From Pelolinea submarina (GTDB lineage Bacteria; Chloroflexota; Anaerolineae; Anaerolineales; Anaerolineaceae): 64,000 nucleotides of DNA. The notes beneath the pieces are model-generated. The model did no database searches. It saw only the letters and a list, made by a program, of their open reading frames with translations, and was not told where the DNA came from. Shown one piece after another: positions 1 to 8,026 of the stretch. The position numbers and the translations under genes are program-made. The stretch lies in assembly GCF_003966975.1 (NCBI RefSeq), contig NZ_AP018437.1, positions 2,790,001 to 2,854,000 of the forward strand. The letters are read 5' to 3'. Every line of letters begins with the position of its first letter. Position 1 is the stretch's first letter.

Positions 1-2
1 CG

Positions 3-914
3 ACCGAAAACGTTTTCTGCAGCGCCATGATGACCCATCACAATCGCGGCATCTCCGCTGCGGCGGTTAAAGCCTGCGCAAAGGTGATATCGGACAGCGC
101 CAAATTGAGCGCGGATGGCTTTGCCAACCTGCGCTTCTGCGCCATGAGCCACGTGCACCCCTTCACCCCCTTCTTCCCCGGTTCTTACAGCTATGGCAGC
201 GAGCCGGCCTTCGCGCTGGCCATTCAAAGCGCCGACGCCGCCCTGGAAGCTTTCGAGGGCGCAGCGGATGCCGATCAAGGCAGCCGCCGCCTGGTAGCCG
301 CCATTGACGCTGCCACGCGCGCGCTTGTTCCGGTTGCCAGAGCCGCCGTGAAGAAATTCGGTGTGCCCTTCAAGGGCTTCGATTTCTCCCTGGCGCCCTA
401 TCCGGAAGAATGGTGCTCGTTGGGTAAAGCCTTTGAAAAACTGGGTGTGCCTTCCATTGGCTACATGGGTTCGCTCACCGCCGCGGCAATTCTGACCAAC
501 GCCCTCGATCAGGGCACCTGGCTGCGCACCGGTTATAACGGACTAATGCTGCCGGTGCTGGAAGACAGCATCCTGGCCGACCGCAGTCAGAACGATCATT
601 TCACCATCAAAGACCTGCTGCTCTACTCGGCTGTGTGCGGCACCGGTCTGGACACCGTGCCGCTGCCCGGAGATATTGCCGTGGAGAGTATTGTGCCGCT
701 GCTGTTCGACATCAGTGCCTTATCGCTCCGCCTGAACAAACCCCTGACTGCCCGCTTGATGCCGGTGCCCGGGTTGAAAAGCGGCGATCAGACCGCCTTT
801 ACGTTCGATATGTTCAAAAATGGGCGCATCATGGATTATCCCGCTGCCGCTTTGAGCGGTGTACTGTCTTCCTCCGAGTGGTTGGATATTCAGAAGCGCG
901 TGCGTTTGAATTAA
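3..914 (+). CDS. DUF711 (UPF0210) family protein, 5' end outside the window
   Basis: The frame is open from the first bases of the window, so the gene starts upstream and only the last 303 residues are visible. The visible part resembles the DUF711/UPF0210 family, whose full-length members are about 450 residues. Family-like stretches are GYMGSLTAAAILTNAL, the GYNGLMLPVLED segment and the CGTGLDTVPLPGD segment near the C-terminus. The family has a fold related to glycyl-radical enzymes, but no reaction is established that I can state. An internal ATG at 27 is in frame but is not the true start, because conserved-looking sequence precedes it. A terminator hairpin follows the stop directly, so this is the last gene of its transcript. 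The family assignment is from memory of motifs. Confidence 0.8.
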   Translation, partial: TENVFCSAMMTHHNRGISAAAVKACAKVISDSAKLSADGFANLRFCAMSHVHPFTPFFPGSYSYGSEPAFALAIQSADAALEAFEGAADADQGSRRLVAAIDAATRALVPVARAAVKKFGVPFKGFDFSLAPYPEEWCSLGKAFEKLGVPSIGYMGSLTAAAILTNALDQGTWLRTGYNGLMLPVLEDSILADRSQNDHFTIKDLLLYSAVCGTGLDTVPLPGDIAVESIVPLLFDISALSLRLNKPLTARLMPVPGLKSGDQTAFTFDMFKNGRIMDYPAAALSGVLSSSEWLDIQKRVRLN

Positions 915-932
915 GCATTATATGAGCTGATA

Positions 933-964
933 AAAAGACTGCCGGATCATCGGCAGTCTTTTTT
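933..964 (+). terminator. Rho-independent terminator after the DUF711 gene
   Basis: A stem AGACTGCCG / CGGCAGTCT closes a short loop (gatcat) and is followed by a run of T. It lies 18 bases after the stop codon. Confidence 0.85.
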
Positions 965-973
965 ATTTACCAA

Positions 974-1075
974 TTTGTAGGTAAAGCATTCACCTGTGCC
1001 CTACTGGGTATGCCTGACATATTTTGTCTTATCGCAATGTCACACACCCCCCGAGGGGGCAGGCGAATGTGTGAC
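974..1075. repeat. Dispersed repeat fragment and adjoining long hairpin
   Basis: Bases 974-1020 match 32297-32340 with a few changes; both contain the GTAGGT(C)AAGCATTC arm, a CCTGTGCC core and a GGGTATGCCT arm. Directly after it, 1039-1075 forms an inverted repeat with GTCACACA / TGTGTGAC outer arms and a CCCCC / GGGGG inner stem. No gene is visible between 970 and 1118. Confidence 0.7.
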
Positions 1076-1118
1076 CTACTGAATCATCAACAATTTATTT
1101 CTTCAAATTGAAGTTTTA

Positions 1119-1721
1119 TTAAGCCAGGTCTTTACGCAGCTGTTTCCCCACCGCCCCGCCGGGGTGATGCTGAGAATATCCTTCCGCGGTTAAGCCGCGC
1201 GCCTGCGCCACCGCCATAGCCAGCGCGTCGCACAGCGCCATCGCCAGCAGCGCACTGCTGGAACCGGCGAATTTGAGCGGGCCGGCTTCCTGTTGAAATT
1301 CGGTGGATAGCGTCACATCGCAGCCTTTGCCCAGACTGGAATTCGGCTTGCCCACCACCGCAATGCGCTTGGCGCCTACGCTGCGAATGCGCGGCAGCAG
1401 CGCCAGCAGCTCATCAGTTTCACCGCTGTTGGAGATCAGCACGCACACATCCTGGCCGGTCACCGCGCCTAATTCGCCGTGTACCGCCTCGGCAGCGTGC
1501 AGGAAAAAGGCATGGAGACCCAGGCTGTTGAAGCTGGAGGCTGATTTTGCCGCCACGTGCCCGGAATGGCCGATGCCGATGAAGATCACCCGCCCCTGAC
1601 AGGTATCAATCAGCCGGCAGGCTCGATTAAATGAGTCGTTTAGGTGCGCAGAAAGAGTCTGCAAGTCCCGGATCTCGTCATCCAAAACTTGCTTGCCTAC
1701 CGTTAAGTAATTTTGATTCAC
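1119..1721 (-). CDS. SIS-domain sugar-phosphate isomerase (KpsF/GutQ-like, no CBS domains)
   Basis: A 200-residue protein consisting of one SIS domain. The sugar-phosphate binding region is GHSGHVAAKSASSFNS followed by ISNSGETDELLALL, and the C-terminus has the HHPGGAVGKQL motif typical of arabinose-5-phosphate isomerases of the KpsF/KdsD/GutQ family. Those enzymes are usually about 320 residues with two C-terminal CBS domains; this one stops after the SIS domain. I place the start at a GTG at 1721 because AGAGGG lies at the right distance upstream (1731-1736); an upstream in-frame extension would run into the preceding PPIase gene. The start lies 17 bases beyond the PPIase stop, so the two are probably co-transcribed. 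The substrate cannot be read from the sequence; ketose/aldose phosphate isomerisation is the family role. Confidence 0.85.
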   Translation of the reverse strand: MNQNYLTVGKQVLDDEIRDLQTLSAHLNDSFNRACRLIDTCQGRVIFIGIGHSGHVAAKSASSFNSLGLHAFFLHAAEAVHGELGAVTGQDVCVLISNSGETDELLALLPRIRSVGAKRIAVVGKPNSSLGKGCDVTLSTEFQQEAGPLKFAGSSSALLAMALCDALAMAVAQARGLTAEGYSQHHPGGAVGKQLRKDLA

Positions 1722-1738
1722 GGGTATCTTCCCTCTGT

Positions 1739-2620
1739 TTAGGGTACCAGTATTTCGATACTGGCCTGGCCGCGCTGCTGTTCCAGCCAATTGTTCAGTG
1801 CCTTGCGCTGGATAAACTGCAGGGCATCCGGTGACAACGCGTGTTGGGCATCTTTTTCAATCACTTCAATGATTTGATAGCCGTATGACGTGTTGATAAT
1901 GCCGCTGTAACTGCCGGGTTCCAGGCTGAAAGCCGCGTCCTCGATTGCGGGCTGCAGTAAATAACCGCGCGGGAACCAGCCCAGCTCTCCGCCTGTTAAT
2001 TCATCATATTGGTATGCCAGGTCGTCAAAGCTTGTGCCGGCTGCCAGTTGAGCCATGACCGCGTCCGCTTCTTCCTGGCTGGTCAATAGGATCTGTCGTG
2101 CGTGCACCTGCTCGGCGGTCGTGCCTGCTTCCGCCAGAATCTGCTGTTTCATCCAGGTCGCCTGCATGTCGCGTTTCAGCGCCGCGCGGAAGGTTTCATC
2201 TGTATAAAAATTCGTGCTCAGCCAACCCTGCATTTTATCGCTGCCGCCGATTTCCTGCGTCAGCGTGTCCAGACGGGTCTGCAGAGCTGTGTCGTCCACA
2301 CTATATCCTTGTTGTTGAGCCGCTTCCGCCAGTAAAGCTTGGCTGACCAGTTCATCCATGACAGCCTGCGAAGCGGCTGCTTCGTCATAGGTCTCACCGG
2401 CCTCCTGGATACCAGCCTGGTAGCGCTGCAATTCCGATTGGTACTCCGAAAGTAGAATTCCCATTCCATTCACGCGCGCCGCCATGGGCAGCTCGGTGGG
2501 GGTGGGTTCCAATGTAGGTGTGGGCGTCGCTTCAGGTTCCTTCGCGCCGCAAGCCGCGGCAGCGACGGTCAGAACACCCAGCAGGATATAGATGAAGAGT
2601 TTCTTTGTTTGCTTATTCAC
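1739..2620 (-). CDS. Peptidyl-prolyl isomerase lipoprotein (SurA/PrsA parvulin type)
   Basis: An extracytoplasmic foldase of about 293 residues. It has an N-terminal hydrophobic signal ending in a lipobox (VAAAACG), a Thr/Pro linker with TPTPT repeats, a helical chaperone region and a rotamase domain with HARQILLTSQEEADAV and ELGWFPRG, both typical of parvulins. I prefer the GTG at 2620 as start because the signal peptide begins there; a TTG at 2659 would add 13 residues. A perfect TATAAT lies 7 bases upstream of that GTG and no ribosome binding site is visible, so the message may be leaderless. The SIS isomerase follows 17 bases downstream. Confidence 0.85.
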   Translation of the reverse strand: MNKQTKKLFIYILLGVLTVAAAACGAKEPEATPTPTLEPTPTELPMAARVNGMGILLSEYQSELQRYQAGIQEAGETYDEAAASQAVMDELVSQALLAEAAQQQGYSVDDTALQTRLDTLTQEIGGSDKMQGWLSTNFYTDETFRAALKRDMQATWMKQQILAEAGTTAEQVHARQILLTSQEEADAVMAQLAAGTSFDDLAYQYDELTGGELGWFPRGYLLQPAIEDAAFSLEPGSYSGIINTSYGYQIIEVIEKDAQHALSPDALQFIQRKALNNWLEQQRGQASIEILVP

Positions 2621-2627
2621 GGGGGTG

Positions 2628-2633
2628 ATTATA
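2628..2633 (-). promoter_or_regulatory. -10 box giving a probable leaderless transcript
   Basis: TATAAT on the minus strand ends 7 bases before the GTG at 2620, so transcription would begin at or within a base or two of the start codon. A -35 box is weak: TTGGTA is 20 bases upstream. Confidence 0.5.
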
Positions 2634-2838
2634 ACTGATTCCAGGTTGTGAGGTACCAAAGTTATTTGCCTGATGTGGAAATGAATAATTACTGGTCATT
2701 CAAGATAAGCCTCCGAATAAAAATTAGTTCAGATATAATTTCCGAACCAAAAAGGGTAGAAAACAATCAACTTTTGGAATCGAATATCCAATTCGGTAAT
2801 GATCTGTAATATCAAAAAATTATCGGAAAGCAGGAAGA

Positions 2839-4347
2839 ATGAGACTAATCGAAATTGTAATATTCGGGATTACATCCTTGACGCTGATATTAAAATGCCA
2901 CCCTAAATTTAAAAAGAATACTTTTGTTTACTATCTACCGTTCCTGGCTGGGGCCTTAATACCCATTCAACTCCTTGTTGAGGGTTATCGCTGGCAAATG
3001 GTCCCGATATTTATTTTTATCGGGGGATTGATCACCGTTGACATATTCCAAATCATGCGGCGAGGAGGAAAAGAGTATCTAATTTCCCATAAATTTGTAA
3101 GAAACACCCTGATTACACTTGCTTTCTTACTCTTGTTGATCTCCTTCATTTTCCCAGTTCTCTTGCCCGTTGTAGATTTGCCGGATCCTGGAGGGCCCTA
3201 TGGTGTAGGTAAAACCAGTCTCCGAATGATCGATTCAGCGCGGCAGGAGATCTATACCGCTGAAACCGACGATCATCGCAATTTGCTTGTTACGATCTGG
3301 TATCCGGCTCAAACTGACAAAGAAACACCGGTCTGCACATACTGGGATAAAAAAGGCATAATCGGAAAGGCATATTCGATCAATGCGGACATGGGAAGTT
3401 TTTGGTACAGCCACCTGTCCATTGTTAAGACAAACAGTCATTGCGATGCGGCCGTATCTTCCGCGGAAAATTCCTACCCGGTAATTATCTACTCCCACTC
3501 CTTTTACGGGCATAATACTGAAAATACCATGTTATTCGAAGAGCTTGCCAGCAATGGATATATCGTAGCCAGCATTTCCCATTCTATTGAGACAATCGGT
3601 TCTTTATACCCGGACGGTGAGTTTGTCCCGGGCGATTATGCCTACATATCCGAACTGTTTGACACCCATTCAGATATCGAAGAAAACCTGTATGCCGAAA
3701 TAACCCAGACCGATGATATTAATGTAAAGATAGAATTGGTCAAGGAAATTCTGGTAGTTGATGAAGAATCAAATAACCTGATTGAAACAAGGGTGCAGGA
3801 TGCCATATTTGTACTGGATCAATTAGAAATTTTAAATCAGACTGGTGGAATTTTCGATTCAAAGCTTAATTTGGATCGGGTCGGGATCATGGGCTGGTCT
3901 TTTGGAGGTGCAACAGCGATTGAAGCAAGCCTGGCGGATGACCGTTTTAAAGCGGGGATCGATATCGACGGTTGGCCTTATGGTGAACAATTCGCTTCGG
4001 AAAAAACAATCTCGCAGCCTTTCATGTTGATTCAAAGCGGCGATGAAGACGAATTGGAAGATATCGTGGGCCAATTGATCTTCGAAAAAACTACAGGGCC
4101 CTCATATCGCCTGGCAGTTGAGAATACCCAGCACACGAACTTCTGGGATTTCCCTTTATTTTTCAGGATTTACCAACGCTTTGATTATTGGGGATCAATG
4201 GATCCGATCAGGATGACGGAAATTAATAAAGCCTTCATCCTGGAATTCTTTAATAAATACCTCAAGGGAATGGATGTGGATTTTTTGACTGATGCTTCTG
4301 AACAGTTTCCGGATGTTTCAATAATTTCGGTAAATCCTGGTAGCTAG
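2839..4347 (+). CDS. Membrane-anchored alpha/beta hydrolase (PAF-acetylhydrolase-like)
   Basis: A 502-residue protein with about four hydrophobic helices in its first 115 residues, then an extracytoplasmic hydrolase domain. The nucleophile elbow is GWSFGG with Ser354. Upstream, YPVIIYSHSFYGHNTEN supplies the oxyanion-hole strand, and a GIDIDGW segment follows the elbow, an arrangement seen in plasma platelet-activating-factor acetylhydrolases and related dienelactone-hydrolase-like lipases. A late Asp and His (QSGDEDELED; ENTQHTNFWD) could complete the triad. A GCAGGAAGA ribosome site precedes the ATG. The gene is visibly richer in A+T than its neighbours and stands alone, which suggests a separate origin. 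Substrate unknown; an ester or phospholipid is the family expectation. Confidence 0.75.
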   Translation: MRLIEIVIFGITSLTLILKCHPKFKKNTFVYYLPFLAGALIPIQLLVEGYRWQMVPIFIFIGGLITVDIFQIMRRGGKEYLISHKFVRNTLITLAFLLLLISFIFPVLLPVVDLPDPGGPYGVGKTSLRMIDSARQEIYTAETDDHRNLLVTIWYPAQTDKETPVCTYWDKKGIIGKAYSINADMGSFWYSHLSIVKTNSHCDAAVSSAENSYPVIIYSHSFYGHNTENTMLFEELASNGYIVASISHSIETIGSLYPDGEFVPGDYAYISELFDTHSDIEENLYAEITQTDDINVKIELVKEILVVDEESNNLIETRVQDAIFVLDQLEILNQTGGIFDSKLNLDRVGIMGWSFGGATAIEASLADDRFKAGIDIDGWPYGEQFASEKTISQPFMLIQSGDEDELEDIVGQLIFEKTTGPSYRLAVENTQHTNFWDFPLFFRIYQRFDYWGSMDPIRMTEINKAFILEFFNKYLKGMDVDFLTDASEQFPDVSIISVNPGS

Positions 4348-4424
4348 ATTCAAAGAAAAAGTGATTTATTCACATCGAGCAAGTAATCAAACCTGACCAA
4401 ATATCGACTAATTAAAACAAGTTA

Positions 4425-4455
4425 GAAGACTGGCTGCCGCCCATAGCCAGTCTTC
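4425..4455. terminator. Terminator hairpin between convergent genes
   Basis: The stem GAAGACTGGCT / AGCCAGTCTTC closes a 9-base loop between the hydrolase gene (plus) and the TolB-like gene (minus). T-runs are weak on both sides. Confidence 0.6.
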
Positions 4456-4514
4456 ATAAAGTCTTTATCTTCGTACCTGATTTTTGTGTTGGTCTTCCGG
4501 TTCTTAGGAATCGA

Positions 4515-5459
4515 TTATTTCTTTAGGTCCGTGTGCTGTGGCTGCCAGGCAGGTTCCATTATGGTTTCCCCCTCCGCAACCGGCACCAACTCCCTGCTCC
4601 TGCCGGAAGTTGCATCGATCAGGAGGATATGCCCCAGGAAAATATCCCCAATCGCGATCTGCTTCCCGTCTGGCGACCAGGAAAAGAGCGCGCTCTCTGT
4701 GAACTTCGCATCGCTGATCTGGCGCGCTTTCCCGCCCTCCGCATCCATCACGTACAGCGCGAAGACGTTGTACTCCCCGTGCATTTCGGACAGGAAAGCC
4801 AACTGCTTCCCATCCGGTGACCAGATCGGATTGATGTTGGCCCAGATATTATCGGTCAACGCCCGCTCGTTACTGCCGTCGATCGCCTTGACGTAAATCT
4901 GGCTGGAGCCGTCATTGCGCCCCTGTTGTTCTTTCAGGGACATGGTTGCGATCTGCGTGCCGTCCGGTGACCAGGCCTGCTTTTGAAAGAAGAAGTCAAA
5001 ACTGGCTTCCGTTAAATCGTCCATCTTATTTGTGTTCAGGTCAACCACCCGCCACCACCACAATCCCTGCCCGTCCGTGGTGCGAACGGCAATCTGCTGC
5101 CCATCCGGCAGCCAGATCGGTTGATCGTTCTGCAAATCGGTTGTGAGCTGGCGCACATTGCCGCCGTCCGCGTCCATACGGTAAACCTGCGCCTCTCCGG
5201 AGCGGTCGGAGACAAAGGCAAGCTGCGTACCATCCGGCGACCAGGCTGGCGCGCCATCATAAGCCGGGTCGTCCGTTAAACGGGTGACATCGCTGCCGTC
5301 CGCGCAAACAGAGTAGACGTCTCCATTGTTCCCGGCATTGGCGGAGTAAAAGGTATAAGCAATACGCGTACAAGGTCCGCTGCTTTGGGCAAGCGAGTCA
5401 CAATTGGTTGAAAGAATCAGCAGCACGAACGCAAGCGAAATTATCATTAGCTTCTTCAT
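4515..5459 (-). CDS. Exported TolB-like beta-propeller (PD40/WD40-like) protein
   Basis: A 314-residue protein with an N-terminal signal peptide (MKKLMIISLAFVLLILS). A cysteine follows at position 20, but its lipobox is poor (STNC). The rest is a series of about six propeller blades of roughly 40-45 residues, each with a WSPDGxQ(L/I)A motif (for example WSPDGTQLAFVSD and WSPDGKQLAFLSE). This is the PD40 repeat found in TolB and in dipeptidyl-peptidase propellers. No peptidase domain is attached. It lies alone on the minus strand. The role is not known; scaffold or ligand binding outside the membrane is an inference. Confidence 0.8.
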   Translation of the reverse strand: MKKLMIISLAFVLLILSTNCDSLAQSSGPCTRIAYTFYSANAGNNGDVYSVCADGSDVTRLTDDPAYDGAPAWSPDGTQLAFVSDRSGEAQVYRMDADGGNVRQLTTDLQNDQPIWLPDGQQIAVRTTDGQGLWWWRVVDLNTNKMDDLTEASFDFFFQKQAWSPDGTQIATMSLKEQQGRNDGSSQIYVKAIDGSNERALTDNIWANINPIWSPDGKQLAFLSEMHGEYNVFALYVMDAEGGKARQISDAKFTESALFSWSPDGKQIAIGDIFLGHILLIDATSGRSRELVPVAEGETIMEPAWQPQHTDLKK

Positions 5460-5593
5460 GGATACACGCCTCCATCACAATTGACTGGTTAGTTCTGGAT
5501 TGCTACACCCCTTTTTTATCAACGCTATTATACCCGCTTGAAAGTCCAAAGATAATTTGTGCGCGATCACTTTTTAGTGTCAAAAGCATATGC

Positions 5594-5764
5594 AATTCCA
5601 GCCGAGATCCTCACGCGGCCTGCGGCCGCTCAGGATGACGATTCAGCCATTCAGTGTCATTCCGTCGTAGCCTGCTACAGGAGTAGCAGGCGAAGATGCC
5701 GCGCCGTTGCGGCTTCATGCCGTAAAACGGTGCGGTAAGACGTGGAGGAATCTCGGCTGGAATT
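5594..5764. repeat. 171-bp structured repeat with near-perfect terminal inverted repeats
   Basis: The ends are aattccagccgagat-cctc (5594-5612) and the inverted gaggaatctcggctggaatt (5745-5764). Inside are two hairpins: GCCTGCTAC / GTAGCAGGC (5670-5691), and CCGCGCCGTT pairing with AACGGTGCGG (5699-5735). No open frame of note. The two halves recur in swapped order at 27478-27665, and shorter parts recur in the array at 31425-32276. The rest of the gene-free stretch 5460-5929 holds only a fragment of the TCATCTGTGGTT repeat family (5818-5876) and the groEL terminator. Confidence 0.8.
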
Positions 5765-5817
5765 CGGTATCACCCTGTTAGATAACAAAATGATAAACAC
5801 CACCTATTCGGTTTTTA

Positions 5818-5876
5818 TCTGTGTAAATCAGTTCATGAATCGTTTTTGCTTTTATCCATGTTCATCTGTGGTTAAA
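5818..5876. repeat. Fragment of the ATCTGTG / TTCATCTGTGGTT repeat family
   Basis: Contains TTATCTGTGTAAATC and TGTTCATCTGTGGTTA, the same two motifs found in each unit of the array at 31425-32276 and, inverted, at 27405-27440. Confidence 0.6.
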
Positions 5877-5908
5877 AAAAAGACAGGCCATGAAAAAACG
5901 GCCTGTCT
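5873..5908 (-). terminator. Terminator of the groES-groEL operon
   Basis: Read on the minus strand, GACAGGCC / GGCCTGTC closes a 10-base loop and is followed by eight T. It lies 21 bases after the groEL stop. Confidence 0.9.
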
Positions 5909-5929
5909 GTACTGCAAATCGTTGTCGGT

Positions 5930-7561
5930 TTAGTATTCCGGCATCGGAGGTGCGGCCGGTTTGTCCGGTTCGGGCACATCCGTGATCAACGCTTCGGTGG
6001 TCAGGATCATGGCTGCGATGGAAGTAGCATTCTCCAACGCGCCGCGGGTCACCTTAGCGGGATCAATCACACCGGCTTTGACCATATCGGTGTATTTCTC
6101 ATCCAGAACATTGAAACCAAACTTGTTGCTCTTTTCCTTGGCTTGAGCCTGGCGGATGTTCTCAACCACAACGGAACCTTCGTGGCCGGCATTTTCAGCA
6201 ATGCGGCGCATGGGGGCTTCCAAAGCTCTGCGGACGATGTTGACACCGGTCTTGGCGTCGTCGCCTTCCAGCTTGAGGGCATCCAGTGAAGCAACTGCGT
6301 TCAGTAATGCAACGCCGCCGCCGGGGACGATACCTTCTTCAACTGCCGCGCGGGTAGCGGAAAGGGCATCTTCCACACGATGTTTCTTTTCTTTCAATTC
6401 AGTCTCGGTAGCTGCGCCAACACGAATGATGGCCACGCCGCCGGACAGTTTCGCCAGACGTTCCTGCAATTTTTCACGATCGTAGTCGCTGGTGGTCTTG
6501 TCGATTTCCACGCGGATCTGCTCGATGCGGGCCTTGATAGCCTTGGAATCGCCTTTGCCGCCGATGATGGTGGTGTTGTCTTTGTCGGCAACGACCTTTT
6601 CAGCACGACCCAGGTCGGCTACTACAGCGGTGTCCAGCTTGCGGCCGGTTTCCTCGGAAATAAGGGTGGCGCCGGTCAGGGTGGCAATATCCTGCATCAT
6701 GGCTTTGCGGCGGTCGCCGAAACCGGGGGCCTTGATCGCTAGAACGTTCAAAGTGCCGCGCAGTTTGTTCAATACCATGGTCGCCAGGGCTTCACCGTCA
6801 ACATCTTCGGCCAAAATGACCAGATCGCGTTTGCCAACCTGCACCATCTTTTCCAATAGGGGCAGCAGGTCCTGAGCAGCGGAGATCTTCTTGTCATAGA
6901 TCAGGATATAGGGTTCTTCGATTACCGCTTCCATGTGATCGGAATCGGTGATGAAATAGGAGGAAATGTAACCGCGGTCGAACTGCATACCTTCCACGTA
7001 TTCCTGCTCGAATTCCAAACCTTTGGATTCTTCAACGGTGATAACGCCGTCTTTGCCAACTTTGTCCATCACATCCGCAATCAAATCGCCAATCTGGCGG
7101 TCCTGAGCGGAAATGGTAGCAACATTGGCAATTTCTTCCTTGGTTGAAATTTCAATGGCTTGTTCTTTGATCGCGTCGGCCACTGCCTTTGAGGCGGCTT
7201 CGATACCGCGCTTCAGCATCATGGGGTTGGCGCCGGCGGCCAGAGTCTTCAAGCCTTCGGTAACCATGGCATGTGCCAAAACTGTGGAGGTGGTGGTGCC
7301 GTCACCGGCGATGTCGTTGGTCTTGGTAGCGGCTTCTTTCAAGAGCTGGGCGCCCATATTTTCAAAGGGATCTTCCAATTCAATTTCTTTTGCTACGGTA
7401 ACGCCATCGTGCGTGATGGTGGGGGAACCAAATTTGCGGTCGAGGGCAACGTTGCGCCCTTTAGGGCCGAGGGTAGTGGCCACAGCTTCAGCCACAATGT
7501 CAATACCATTTCGCAGTTTCCTGCGTGCTTCTTCGCCAAATACTAACTGTTTAGCTGCCAT
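5930..7561 (-). CDS. groL: Chaperonin GroEL (60 kDa)
   Basis: The ATP-driven folding chamber subunit that works with GroES. The 543-residue length is normal. The nucleotide motif [15 protein letters not shown] is near residue 86, and the C-terminal signature region [16 protein letters not shown] near 405. The C-terminus ends in PAAPPMPEY rather than the Gly-Gly-Met tail of many GroELs. The start follows a GAAGGAG site. It lies 37 bases after groES and ends at a strong terminator, so the two form a two-gene operon under the CIRCE element. Confidence 0.98.
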   Translation of the reverse strand: MAAKQLVFGEEARRKLRNGIDIVAEAVATTLGPKGRNVALDRKFGSPTITHDGVTVAKEIELEDPFENMGAQLLKEAATKTNDIAGDGTTTSTVLAHAMVTEGLKTLAAGANPMMLKRGIEAASKAVADAIKEQAIEISTKEEIANVATISAQDRQIGDLIADVMDKVGKDGVITVEESKGLEFEQEYVEGMQFDRGYISSYFITDSDHMEAVIEEPYILIYDKKISAAQDLLPLLEKMVQVGKRDLVILAEDVDGEALATMVLNKLRGTLNVLAIKAPGFGDRRKAMMQDIATLTGATLISEETGRKLDTAVVADLGRAEKVVADKDNTTIIGGKGDSKAIKARIEQIRVEIDKTTSDYDREKLQERLAKLSGGVAIIRVGAATETELKEKKHRVEDALSATRAAVEEGIVPGGGVALLNAVASLDALKLEGDDAKTGVNIVRRALEAPMRRIAENAGHEGSVVVENIRQAQAKEKSNKFGFNVLDEKYTDMVKAGVIDPAKVTRGALENATSIAAMILTTEALITDVPEPDKPAAPPMPEY

Positions 7562-7598
7562 AAAAAACTCCTTCTGATTAATCCTCAGTATCTTTTAA

Positions 7599-7895
7599 CT
7601 AACCTTCAACAATCGCCAGTACGTCGCTTTCCTTCAGGATCAGCATTTTCTTTTGATCCATCTTGATTTCCGTACCGGAATATTTGGCAAACAAAACAGT
7701 GTCGCCAACTTTCACATCCAACGGAATACGCTTGCCTGCATCATCGCGGTCGCCAGGTCCGGCGGAAAGAACTTTACCCTTTTGGGGTTTTTCTTTAGCC
7801 GTTTCCGGCAGAACAATACCGGAAGCTGTTACGTCTTCCTGTTCGATTGGTTCTACTACCAAGCGGCTGCCTAAAGGTTTAAGATTTAGAGCCAT
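7599..7895 (-). CDS. groS: Co-chaperonin GroES (10 kDa)
   Basis: A 98-residue GroEL cap subunit. It has [12 protein letters not shown] at the N-terminus, the family's mobile-loop region ([21 protein letters not shown]) and [10 protein letters not shown] near the C-terminus. I choose the ATG at 7895 because GGAGG lies just upstream (7901-7905); a longer in-frame reading would run into the operator. First gene of the groES-groEL operon. Confidence 0.97.
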   Translation of the reverse strand: MALNLKPLGSRLVVEPIEQEDVTASGIVLPETAKEKPQKGKVLSAGPGDRDDAGKRIPLDVKVGDTVLFAKYSGTEIKMDQKKMLILKESDVLAIVEG

Positions 7896-7926
7896 AGAAT
7901 CCTCCATAATATAAAGTTTCAGTATT

Positions 7927-7953
7927 TTAGCACTCATTCATATTGAGTGCTAA
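7927..7953. promoter_or_regulatory. CIRCE operator (HrcA binding site)
   Basis: A perfect TTAGCACTC-N9-GAGTGCTAA inverted repeat. It covers the predicted transcription start of groES-groEL, so heat-shock control by an HrcA repressor encoded elsewhere is expected. Confidence 0.98.
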
Positions 7954-7961
7954 CTAATTGA

Positions 7962-7990
7962 ATATTAATCTTCTTTTGATATCAAGTCAA
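7962..7990 (-). promoter_or_regulatory. groES-groEL promoter
   Basis: Minus strand: TTGACT (7985-7990), 17-base spacer, TAATAT (7962-7967). The start point would be near 7955, at the edge of the CIRCE operator. Confidence 0.8.
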
Positions 7991-8026
7991 GGAATTAATC
8001 AAGAATCTAATAAATTTTTAACAAAA

